Source: Stromatinia cepivora
Lineage: Eukaryota; Ascomycota; Leotiomycetes; Helotiales; Sclerotiniaceae
Direction: 5' to 3'
Assembly: GCA_014898415.1 (NCBI GenBank)
Contig: RCTD01000012.1
Coordinates: 1,240,001-1,304,000 of the forward strand
Length of the DNA stretch: 64,000 bases
The first letter of the stretch is position 1, and every line of letters starts with the position of its first letter. A program made the translations under genes and the position numbers. Below are positions 23,336 to 33,559 of this stretch, piece after piece. The notes under the pieces are model-generated. The model was not told where the DNA came from and did not search any database. It saw only the letters and a list, made by a program, of their open reading frames with translations.

Positions 23336-26300
23336 TTGGATATTCGATATAATCAATTAAGGATATATTTTATAATAATAAAAGTATATTATTTGTTCAA
23401 TAGTATTTTGTTCGATAATTATGGTGTTATATATATCGTAAACAATATATCTCTATTAGATAATTATCGATATCGATTATTCAATCCTAATGATCTTGTA
23501 GAAGCAGGTATTTTGAGTTTTTAAATTCTAGGATGCGGAATTTGTATTATCAAAAGGATCATCAAAAGAGAAGATTACTTTAATAATGATTTGATCTTGA
23601 ACAATATAATATTCATCCTTGGTTTTTATATCAATATTGTTTCAGAGATTCGATTAAAGAAAATCGATTTATAATTTTCAGAATATGATTACACTTTTTG
23701 TAAAGGAGATTATACAAATAGTATAATAATTATTTAATACATTTGTATTGAAAATCTTGTATTCTTAGAATATAAATCATTTTCTATTTATTCGAATATT
23801 TTTTTATTTATTTCTGTAAGCAATTCTTTTATAATATATCCAATAATAAACAGAAAAATAAATAAAGTATTTCATTGTTTTTATAATCTATTTTTCTTAA
23901 AAGAAGATACAAATGAAATATAGTATAAATGCTTTAAATATTTGAAGAAAGAAGTTTTTGAATATTTAGTATTTATAATGCAAAATGTCAAAATAAAAGG
24001 TATTATTTATTCCAATTGTACTGATTATACTTACATTTATACAAAACAAATCATTTCTTGTATTTCAAGTAATTATTAGTTATTTCGGCTTTTTTATAAA
24101 ATTCAATGGGATCTTTTTGATTTTGATAAAGGGTATAATAATGTATTATAATTTTTATTGATTAAAGAAATATATTGTGGTAAGATTTTTTTATATTCAA
24201 TTTATTGTAAAATATATAATGAAGTATTTATAATTATTCAAAGCTTTGTAGTCTGGATTTATTATAAGTATAATTTAATGATTATAATGATCAAATAAGA
24301 TAATGATATATTTGTTATTGGAGTTATAGGAACAATATTATTTGAGAAATGGATCAAATAAGAAAGTATCGAATTCGAGTTATCCCTATTTTATATATAT
24401 GAATCCAAAAGAGGATTAGAATATATAGGATAAGAAATAATTACAAAACAGATAAAAATATGGATTATAATGGGTTTATTGGATAAATTGTAAATAGAAA
24501 TAATATAAACTATTATTTATTTATATAATATAAATCTTTTGAAGATCAAATTCTTTAAATCGTTTAATGAAATATTCGATATATGGTTTTATAATTATTT
24601 TTGTAAAGATAATTCTTTATTTGTAAAAAAAATATTTAACGATTTTTGTTTCAATTGGAATGGAATTTATAAGTATAAATACCAAACTTATTCTTTGAAT
24701 AAGAATAGAGAAACTGGAATTAATAGGAAATAGTACAAAATCAATTCTTAAGTATATATTGGGTATTTAATAGATTATATTCTAGATATACTGATTTATT
24801 ATATATAGATATTCAAACTCGATAGAATTATTATTATTCGAAATATAATGTTTAATAAAGAATTTATTTATTATATAGATTTTATCAATCGAATAATCGA
24901 TATTTATATTATAAAAGAGTTTAAGTAGTTTATTAGAGTTTTTGATTTATAAAATTATATCGAAATAAATAGAATGATTATTCAAAACGAGGATAATTAT
25001 AAAGACTTTATTTATTTACCTATTTTCATAGATCGAAAAATCTTTAATTTATTTATTAAATATACTTCAGATTTATTATTTACAAATGAACTGATCTCAG
25101 GGATAGATACAGATCTGGAGGATAATAATGGGAATAAAGAAGTCGATTTAGAATTATCCAATTTATTTAATCCTTTAAATAATAAGGATAAGGTATATAA
25201 TAAAGATATATGAATATCAATCGATTTTCCTATTAAAGAAACTAAAGAAATTGATTCTTTCATTAAAAAGCAATTACATTTCATGGATAAAGATATTGAT
25301 ATTGTTTAAGGAAATACCTATAACAATAATATAGATTCTGATTTCATTGAATATATTGATATAGGGAATATAAAATATGAATCTATTAATTATATTATCG
25401 AAGTTCTTTATAGTATATACAAAAGTGATTTAGAGATTGCTTCAATCAATCAATTTTAATATTCCAAAAGGAAATATATATATTGGAATAATCAATCAAA
25501 ATATTCTGTAAAGGAAATCTAATCATTATAAAGATTATTATACTTTATATATTTATTTGATCGATTTATAAAGGATTTATAGATTTATAATTTCGAATAA
25601 ATATTTAAGAAAGTTTATATTATAAGGATTGAAATACCCAGAACTCAGATCAATCCATTTGAGTTTCAATCATACAATTATTATTCGGAGTTATCTTTCT
25701 TTCAAAAATCATCTGGTTTTTGTATCCCAAAGTAACCAATATATATACAAAGGCAATTATATATATAATAATGTTATTAAGGGAGCGATCTCAATACTAA
25801 ATCCTATATAGGAATTGTTATATTTCAAAAAATAAGTTCAATAGGATTACCCCGTTTAAATAATTTTCATTCTATATTTTGGCTTAATCAATAAGGAATG
25901 AATAATATAGAGGAGTATTCTCAATTTGTAACAATTCATAGTATAATCATCGCTGGAATTGATGCAAAACCATTACTACCTTTTATCTGATTTACGATCA
26001 ATGGATTATAGGCAATATTACTTCCTCAAATTCATATATTTGTAATTCCAAAGTTACTTTGTTTTTATTATTAATTAAAAGATCATCAAATAGGATATTA
26101 ATTCAAACAGGATTGCGATTTTGAGATTAATAATTTTAAGGTTAGGAAAACTTCGCGTGAAATCGATTCTGGATCGGAATCTATAAAACCGACCCTTCTT
26201 TAATGAATATTTATATATAAATATAATAATCAAGATTTAATTATTCATTATCATTTATATTTAATAATACAAAAAGATCTTTAGGCTAAAAATATTATTG

Positions 26301-27612
26301 AAACTATTTATACTATTATATTAATAGATCGATTATTCCGAATTGTAATAGTAATTATCGTTAAATATAATCTTGAAACAAAGTAATACAATGTAATCAA
26401 TACTTTTGTCAATGTTTTATATAATCCTTTCAGTATTTTAATTATATATTATTTATTTAATGAATATAAAATCCCAAACAAAAATATTATAATCAATCAA
26501 ATTTTGTATAATCTACAAAATTCCTCAGCTATATAATTTAGGGATTTCATTCAAACATTTGAGAAACTAGAATTGATATAATACAAAAAGGAATTGTATT
26601 TATATATTAATCTAAAGTATATTATTATGATTCTTTTCTTTGTAAATGATATTCAGATCATTTATTATAAAAAAAACGAATCAATTATTATAAAGATCAT
26701 TAAAAAAATCAAAGCTATATATAAACTATAAAATCTAAAAAACACTAAATAGTTTCTAGATATATATATACTCTATAATCGATCCAATAAAAAACTATAA
26801 CTAATCTATAACATATATATTAAGAAGATTACTAAGAAATTCAAAGCAATAAACAAAACAACAAATACATTGCTTTTGATAATAGTATTTCGAAAAAATC
26901 AGGATCAAATTTCTATATATATTATAAAAATATATCAAGAGAAAATAGAATCAATATTATATATTATAATTATTATAAAAACAGATATATTATTCGTTGT
27001 TTTATAATTGAATTATTATTTGATTAATCTATCAAACGATTATATAAAAGTTATTGATTATTGTTTATAATATCTATAGAATATAAGGTATCTTGTGATC
27101 CAATATAACAATAATCAAATACTACAATTTTTTGTCTTTTCAGATACTTCTTTTGTGAATGATCCAGATATTCGTTGATTATTCTAAGGGTATATTATAT
27201 CCTTTTTTGATGGTTTAGTTATATAGAAAGTATTCAAATAAGATATTGTAATTATTTCGATTACCGAAACAAAGTTTCTCAAAATCGAATATATATCAAA
27301 AGAAATTATAGCAATTTTATATTTTTTAAAAGAGATCGATTTAATAATAAAAGAGTTTATAATAATCTTTTGTAATAATCAATAAGCAATTAAATTGATA
27401 ATTGATAAAAACGAATAGATTATTACAAAACTATATTATATCGATATCCAAAATATATGATTATATTAAGAATATTCAAAAGGGAACTTTTATATAACCT
27501 ATCTATTAATCACCGATATGATTATTAATAGGCTCATCAAGAACCTTATAAAACAAAAGTTCGAATACTTCCGATTCTTTTTTAATCTACAAAATATAAG
27601 TAATAGAATTAT
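23336..27612 (+). pseudogene. Copia C pol: protease, integrase, RT, RNase H
   Basis: Protease region at 23336-23524 (YGVIYIVNNISLLDNYRY, with the catalytic Asp not identifiable), followed by a frame like the copia pre-integrase region. The integrase C-terminal signature is at 24650-24870: FNWNGIYKYKYQTYSLNKNRE, the usual GYRAY.LNK.RE..GR, then IGYLI. RT is heavily decayed (25830-26750). RNase H at 27000-27600 is clear: LFVFSDTSFVNDPD (catalytic Asp), then SITETKFLRIEY, ELIDKNEQ-type and TYLLITDIIINRLIKNLIKQ, the usual ADGLTK C-terminus. The frame at 24974-25213 lies in the integrase-RT linker. Confidence 0.8.
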
Positions 27613-27836
27613 AAAGTTTGAGTAACGATAATTTAGAGTTTGAATAACAATAATTATAGAGTTTGAATAACAATAATCTGGAGTTTATAATTCTTCCCTT
27701 TGATAGAAATGAAATGAATCTTATTTAATATCCCAGATTATTATATTTTTCTATAATATACTTCAATTTGTATATTCTATATTCATTAGGAAACAAAAAA
27801 TAATTAAGATCGATCATTTCTTTGCTTTTCATTTTT

Positions 27837-29150
27837 TTATTCTCGAAAAAAGATAAGCTTTTTTCTAAACTCAATAATTTGAAATTCAAATAAAAAAGCT
27901 TTTGGATTATCTACAACAATTAAAAAATAAGGAATAATTAGAGCAATTGAAATTATTAATACTATCAGTATTATAGAAATCAAAGGATTATCTCTTTTTT
28001 CCTTTTTCTTTAAATATACCATCCATTCTTTTCTCCTTTTCTTCTTTACCACTTTTTTTTCTTTTATTCTCATTATCATTCTCCGAAATTATAATAGACT
28101 TCTTCCATTCAGTTTTTCGAGAACTCTAATGAATAATATAACAAGGAAAAAAGGAACAATAATGCAAAAGCGAAAGAACAATTTTTCTCTTTTCTTCGAT
28201 CTTCAATATCATCTTTATTGTAATTCTGTATCCCTACTTGAATTATACAATCAACAATCAGTATACTATAAAGATAAAGGGTAAATAAAGAATTTACTTT
28301 CGAATTTTGCTGATAAATAGTGATGTAGTAATCTGTTAAAGAATAAAGAAAAGCTAATAAAAGAGTATACGGATAAATACCACAATTCCAACATCGACGA
28401 TTATTCGGTTTGGAAAAATCAACAAAATATTCACCATAGAAATTATATCTTCCAATAATCAATAACTTTATATATCGAATATATAAATAATCGTTCTTTT
28501 CCTTATGATTCTCTTTATCTCTTATTTTGATTAAAAAGTCAACAATTTTCGATAATCTTTTTTTTCTTTCTTTTTCATCTAATTCATTATCCAAAAAACC
28601 TGATATTAAAGGATCGAATAAATTATTATTATCAAATAAAGAAACCTTCCCTTTTTTCTTTCCTTTATCGAATAATCCTTGTTTCGATAATTATAAATAT
28701 AAAATTAATAAAACCTTTTAATTATATAATAGAATTCAAAAACGAAATCTATCTTCAAATTACTATCTGAATTTATAACAGACAATTGATTACGATGAAC
28801 AGTAATTCCTTTAATAAGGAGAAACGATTTCTGAAATAGATGATTGTATATTATTCTAGGAATAAATTTAGTTAAGTTATATTCCCAGAAATCGATATTT
28901 TGATTCATTATTTACATTGAATTCATTAATTCTTTTTATTCGATTTGATAATCCCTCGAAGGAATATTAGGATCTTTTTTTGTATTCGATTTTCTCAAAG
29001 CTTTCTTTTCAATCATCATTTGTCTAATACAATTGAGATTCATTTGCTTAGCCTTTTTAGACCCCGAAATCTTAAATATAATAATGATCAATAAGAACTT
29101 AATTAAAACAAAAACGAAAATACGAAAAAAGGATCTATATACCTTTAAAA
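27837..29150 (-). pseudogene. Antisense membrane-protein-like reading block in copia C
   Basis: Between RNase H and the 3' LTR the minus strand is unusually open. One frame (about 29148-28960) starts with a hydrophobic segment (FVLIKFLLIIIIF) and then a basic stretch. Another spans 28705-28908. The longest (about 28680-28095, 161 codons counted from 28594) has a charged N-terminus, a CWNCG motif, and hydrophobic stretches near TLLLAFLYSLTDYY, FTLYLYSILIVDCI and FAFALLFLFSLLYY. A further frame (27837-28079) has a Lys/Arg-rich start and a strong hydrophobic segment. Together this resembles a decayed multi-pass membrane protein in antisense to the element. No family is recognised. Chance openness in AT-rich DNA is the alternative. 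Confidence 0.4.
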
Positions 29151-29512
29151 ATTCATTTATTTTATTTCGCTATTACAATCAATATGTTGTAGCCTAGCAA
29201 CTACATACATTCTCAATTATTACACCGCAGAATCGATTATTCATTTATATTCTTTCAACGGAAAACTTTCTTTTTATTATTCAAAATCTTGATTTCGAAG
29301 AATATTGTAAATAGTAAACCGAAGACTAAGAGAAATTTGCAATTTATATACAATCAAATTCTTCTCTATTCCAAGGATACCAGAATCATTTCAGGTTTAT
29401 ACATTACACCACTCCTTTGTTGATATCTATTTATGATCGCCTCATATATTCATTCACGAATCATATGAATTGTCACTTTCTATACCTTTCCATTTGTTTC
29501 AGATCGTCTTTC

Positions 29513-29834
29513 GATCTGGGGGATGTGTCACGGAAAGCTCTGTGATCCCCTATATTTTATGAAGGATCAAAGCGTATATTTTCTAATCAAAATGAAGAAT
29601 CTACTAGCCCTTATCAATCTATCAATTGATAAAATGATCCTGATATCCTAATAAACAAAGATCTAGTTTAATTAAAATGTATATCAACTAGATAACCATT
29701 CATTTATTCTATATATACAGCTCTTGATTCATATAATCAAGGGCAAGTCATTCAATTCTTTTACTCTACCAATCACGTGTACCATCTATTCCCTGATCCC
29801 TGAAAGTGCTCTGTAATCATACTATCCCGTGATA
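29513..29834 (+). repeat. 3' LTR of copia C with polypurine tract
   Basis: GATCTGGGGGATG (29513-29525) precedes the LTR as the polypurine tract. In the LTR (29526-29834) the inner half is mutated (ATATTTTCTAATCAAAATGAAG) and the outer half intact (CCAATCACGTGTACCATCT, ending CCCGTGATA). CAAAG follows as TSD. Confidence 0.9.
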
Positions 29835-29839
29835 CAAAG

Positions 29840-30094
29840 TCTTATACAAAGATTGCTTTCGAAAGATTCAAGAAAATGTTAGGATTAGTAGTCTAAAAAA
29901 ATCGAATAGGATATCCTTAATAAAGGAGTATTGGAAATGAGGTTATTATAGGATTAGAATTGAGGTTATGTGATTATAATGGTGTATAGACTATATTTGG
30001 GGATAATTTCAATTCTATTTCTATTAGAAATATAGATCCTTAGTTCAACCTATATAGTCAACAATACTATTACTTCCTGCACCAAAAGTTAACA
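29840..30094 (+). repeat. Tail and 3' LTR of copia A1
   Basis: 29840-29928 is the end of the A1 coding tail (AGATTGCTTTCGAAAGATTC, identical to 54.47 kb in A2). The LTR, 29929-30094, starts with RIPed TATTGGAAATGAGG (TGTTGG in A2) and ends CACCAAAAGTTAACA. Confidence 0.9.
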
Positions 30095-30337
30095 GTCAAT
30101 TATATTCTTTAGAATCTATAATTGAAGAATTATAATTTATAAAGAACGATTAAATATACATATACAAATACTCATTCGTAAATTGCGGGGCTGTATGTGT
30201 GTATTATTAAGATCATTATTTTATTATATTAAATTGTATGAATCGTAATATATATATATAAATAATCAGTTTATCAATTGATATAAAAGATAAAAAGTAT
30301 TATATAATTAACTTTCTGTAATTCACGATTCGTAATA
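30095..30337 (-). repeat. 3' LTR of D1, truncated by copia A1
   Basis: Begins at GTCAATTATATTC, about 40 bp into the LTR as seen at 55611, and ends at CACGATTCGTAATA (CACGATTCGTGACA in the right LTR). The missing first part lay on the other side of A1. Confidence 0.85.
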
Positions 30338-30469
30338 TTATTCTCTTTTTTAGAAAAACTTACTTTCGAGTGTTTTACTTCTTTATTCCGTTGTTAATTC
30401 ATTTGAAATTAGGTTTTCTAAAGGTTTATAAGCCTTAAATCAATTAGATTAGTCTTTTTGATTGATTTG

Positions 30470-30770
30470 GTCAATTTATTGGAAATTAATCAAATTGATC
30501 AAATTAATTGATCAAAATGATTAAAATGATGATTGAATTGATTAAATCGATCAAATCGTTTATCAATTGGGTAAATTAATATTGATTTATATTTTTCTTG
30601 ATTTGGGGAACCTTTGAAAGGAAAAAGTTTCAATAGAAAAGGGGAAGGGGTTGAATTATAGTATAGTGATGATGGGTGGTTAATATGATTAATTCCGAAA
30701 TCGATTGGGTTAATCGATCAAATTGATCAATTAATTGATCAAATCAATCAAGTTGAACGAAATCGATAGG
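30470..30770. repeat. TTGATCAA palindrome cluster of D1
   Basis: Dense, irregular copies of TTGATCAA and TTAATTGATCAA between the integrase end and the 3' LTR. The same cluster is present in D2 (56000-56300), so it belongs to the family. It lies in the 3' untranslated region of the minus-strand element. Role unknown. Confidence 0.6.
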
Positions 30771-31299
30771 GGTGATGTTATATTTCGTTTTTATTATATT
30801 CAAACTTCTTTTTTGTATGATTTTTGAAATAATAATAAGTATAAGTTTTTTAAATATATTATCTTTGTATTGTCTTAATAGTAATAGTTTATTTATTGTA
30901 TAAAGCTTGAGTTATATATATATATGATCAAATTCCTTCGAATTTGTATAGGTTTTCGACCCTTTCACAATTATATATATATATATATATATATCATTAT
31001 AAAATAATAACATTTAGTTTATTGAATTGAAGAACATTTTTCTTTTCTTTGGTTTTATAAATGAATTGTTATTTATATAATTATAATTATCCTTTTTGCT
31101 TTTATAAAACCTTATTCAATCAAATAATTGATTGAAAGAATCGAATAATATTGGATTGGTCAAATGAAATTCGTATAGAAAATGTAATGATATTTTAAAA
31201 TCAGAAACAGAATACTAGATAAGATCGATATCGTTATTAAACTATAAGATTTTATATAATAAGATTTTTTGTATTTTTTTTATTATTAAGATCTTCTTT

Positions 31300-32014
31300 A
31301 TTTTTTATTCCGAATTATTAATTATATTAATAAACAAAGATAGTTCGATTATTTGTTCAAAAAGAAAATCATTGTATATTTTATATAATCGATCTGAAAG
31401 AAAAACAGAATGAATTTTTATCGTAATCGGAAGTTCGAGTTTGAAAGAGCTTTTAGATCGATTAATAATCTTGTATCTTTCTTGAATCAGGAAGTTCAAC
31501 TTCTTGAATAGTTTCTGAGAGTAATTCTTTATATTGAACTATATATAATTTCCGATATCAAAATCGACTTCATATTGATGAGTATTTATAGATTTCGATA
31601 TTTTGGTTTGGATACGCAATAAATCTTCTTTCGCTTGTATAAGAGCCAATCTATTGCATTCTGTATATATACAGACATCACGTATATTCATATCGTCTAT
31701 TGGCTTACTAGCATCTTCCTTCCATTCCTATATACATATTGCACTGTTGTAGAGCTCGTTGTCATTATAACTTTCAATTGTCGATTCTCTTCTTTTAAAC
31801 TCATAATTATTGCATAGAGATTTTATAATTGTAATAATAAATCGGAAGGAGCAATTGAATCGCTAAGAACATTAGCTTTATATATTGGAATCTTCTCTTT
31901 ATTAGTCTTCTTTCTTTTAATAGTAATATTATCCAAATCTGTATTTATATTTTCTTCGAAGGGTTGTTGAAATAGTTGAAAAGAAGAAAAAAACTTTTTA
32001 GAATAGGTTTTCAA
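31300..32014 (-). pseudogene. Gag start fused to integrase C-terminus in D1
   Basis: From 32014 downward a frame starts MKTYSKKFFSSFQLFQQPF and runs, with Lys/Thr-rich composition, to about 31750. This is plausibly the gag N-terminus because it is the first frame after the 5' LTR. From about 31740 the reading is EWKEDASKPIDDMNIRDV and continues to KLELPITIKIHSVFLSDRL at 31305-31499. That is the usual gypsy integrase C-terminal block (LELP..IHPVF....L), which normally lies more than 1,000 codons downstream. The join lies at about 31742-31750. Confidence 0.6.
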
Positions 32015-32225
32015 AGGTTCGGAATATATAGGAAATGGAATTTGTTATATTATAAAAATAATGATATATTTCTAAAGGGGTTTATATCTTTATTGATTAG
32101 ATCGGAATAGATCTTTTTTTTAAATATAATATTTATAAAAGTTCATCTAAGAAAGTATTATTAAAGTGAGGTATTATTTAGAAGATCACCAAATAGTCAA
32201 ACACTTGTAAATGAATTGTAGATAA

Positions 32226-32927
32226 TATAATATACAAAAACTGTAATAGAGCTAAATAAACAGGATCAATTATATTCCTTAGAATCTACAATTGAAGAAT
32301 TATAACTTATAAGGAGCGATTAAATATATATACAAATATCTATTCATGAGCTGTGGGGCTGTACATGTGCGTTATTAAGATTACCATTTTACTAATGTGG
32401 TTTATCATCATATGGGCCATATCATCATGTGGGCCACTTCAAAATACATACAAAATTCGTCTGTGCATAACCGTGCACTTTCTTTATTTATCGATATAAT
32501 TTAATTCTTTTTTCTGAATATTATATTTGTTTATATAAATAATATGAAAGTTAATTAAAATTCAAAAATTTCAAATAAATAAAAAAGTTATTCAAAAGAA
32601 TAGGTTTTTGTAATGCAAAGTGTGACAGTTTTGAGTTATAATCGAAATATTTATAAAAAGATAAAATATTATAAATATTTTATTTCTAATTTTTATAGAG
32701 AAATTATTTTTTGAAAAAAATAATGATTGGTTATTTAAATATAAATATTAAAAAACTGCTGATTTTGATGTATTTTGAAGTGGCCCACATGATGATATGG
32801 CCCATATGATGATAAACCACGTTATACTAAATCGTAATGTATGTGCACAGACGATCAGCTCATCAATTGATATGGGAGATAAGAGGTATCACGTGATTAG
32901 CATCCTGTGGTTCACGATTCGTGACAA
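32226..32927 (-). repeat. 5' LTR of D1, interrupted by MITE M1
   Basis: Read on the minus strand it starts TGTCACGAATCGTGAACC and ends in a mutated form of CTCTTGTACGTTACA. Without M1 and its TA duplication it is 272 bp. The outer end (32830-32927) is intact, with several CpGs and CACGTGAT; the inner end is mutated. Confidence 0.85.
32395..32822. mobile_element. Pogo-type MITE M1 (428 bp)
   Basis: Non-autonomous element with TIRs of at least 54 bp: ATGTGGTTTATCATC... on the left and ...GATAAACCACGT on the right. It is flanked by TA (32393-32394 and 32823-32824). Uninterrupted LTR copies at 30.22 and 55.77 kb read ATTTTATTATACTAAA, giving an exact empty site. The right end has 8+17+17 bp structure (AACCACGT; TGGCCCATATGATGATA at 32798-32814; TGGCCCACATGATGATA at 32781-32797). 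The interior is AT-rich and non-coding. It is probably mobilised by a pogo transposase related to P1 and P2. Confidence 0.9.
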
Positions 32928-33290
32928 AATTAATCAATTCAATTTGATTAATTTCATTATACTGATTGTTCCGTTTATCTCGATCAATTTCAATCAACTT
33001 AATCGATTCAATCAATCAATTCCTAAAAACTTCGAAATACCCTTAGGATCTAAAAACATTGTATATAATACAAATATAGCTCCATCATAATATACATTTC
33101 ATATACTACAAATCTATACTCACATTTGTTTTTAAAATTATCTTAAAAACCTTATAATAACCGATTTCGATATAACTCAAAAATATACAATAACTATTAC
33201 TATAACAATTATAACAAATATATTCAAATATTCCTTCAAAACTCTTTACTTTGAAAGAATCCGAATCTCATTATTATTAATATTAAATAT
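32928..33290. other. Non-coding flank between D1 and A3
   Basis: Outside both elements. It starts with TCAATTTGATTAAT-type motifs and becomes AT-rich toward 33290. No gene, TIR or LTR is recognised. Copia A3 duplicated its last five bases (AATAT). Confidence 0.45.
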
Positions 33291-33456
33291 TGTTAACTTT
33301 TGGTGTAGGAAATAGTAGTATTGTTGATTATGTAGGTTGAATTAAGGATCTATTATTTTAGTAGGAGTAGAATTGAGATTATTCCCAAATATGGTTTGTA
33401 CATTATTATAAGTATATAATCTTAATTCTAATTCTATAATGGTTTTATTTTCAATA
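33291..33456 (-). repeat. 3' LTR of copia A3
   Basis: 166 bp, TGTTAACTTTTGGTG... on the plus strand (reverse of CACCAAAAGTTAACA), inner end TTTTCAATA. The outer end is intact and the inner end RIPed (ATGGTTTTATTTTC for ATGGCCTCCTTTTC). Confidence 0.9.
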
Positions 33457-33559
33457 CTTCTTTATTAAGGATATCTTATTCGATTCTTTTAGATTATTAA
33501 TCCTAATATTTTCTTGAACTTTTCGAAAGCAATTTTTGTATAAGATTTTATTATTCTGT

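Larger units (their letters stand above)
21553..29834 (+). mobile_element. Copia element C, 8.3 kb
   Basis: Full-length Ty1/copia retrotransposon inserted 29 bp beyond gypsy B in the tail of A1. LTRs are at 21553-21861 and 29526-29834, with 5-bp TSD CAAAG at 21548-21552 and 29835-29839. The protease-integrase-RT-RNase H order on the plus strand is copia-type. An additional 1.9 kb between RNase H and the 3' LTR carries an antisense reading block. Long for copia (usual about 5-6 kb). Confidence 0.9.
8350..30094 (+). mobile_element. Copia A1, 5'-truncated and split by elements B and C
   Basis: Third copy of copia family A. Retained segments are 8350-10300, 21524-21552 and 29840-30094. Joined in order they align without a gap to 52.2-54.7 kb of the complete copy A2. 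The gaps are filled by gypsy B (TSD ATAT) and copia C (TSD CAAAG). The 5' LTR, gag, protease and integrase are absent: alignment to A2 stops at about 8350. A1's right end abuts the middle of an LTR of D1, so A1 itself jumped into D1. Confidence 0.85.
30095..32927 (-). mobile_element. Chromovirus-type gypsy D1, internal deletion derivative
   Basis: Minus-strand LTR element with its 3' LTR on the left (30095-30337, truncated by the A1 insertion) and its 5' LTR on the right (32226-32927, containing MITE M1). Only about 1.9 kb lie between the LTRs. They hold a possible gag start (32014 downward) joined near 31745 directly to the C-terminus of an integrase. Protease, RT, RNase H and the integrase core are missing. 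Positions 30095-31745 align with 55.65-57.19 kb in D2, where the rest of integrase follows. Confidence 0.78.

Noticed and set aside
25012..25284. 90-codon minus-strand frame
   Set aside because: Antisense of the acidic integrase-RT linker of copia C (24974-25213), which fits the element's coding order.
28109..28594. Functional membrane protein gene
   Set aside because: The frame begins at a TTG, continues upstream without a clear ATG, and neighbouring frames are shifted; reported as a decayed block only.
30470..30770. CRISPR-like or satellite array
   Set aside because: The TTGATCAA units are irregularly spaced with no unique spacers of constant length.
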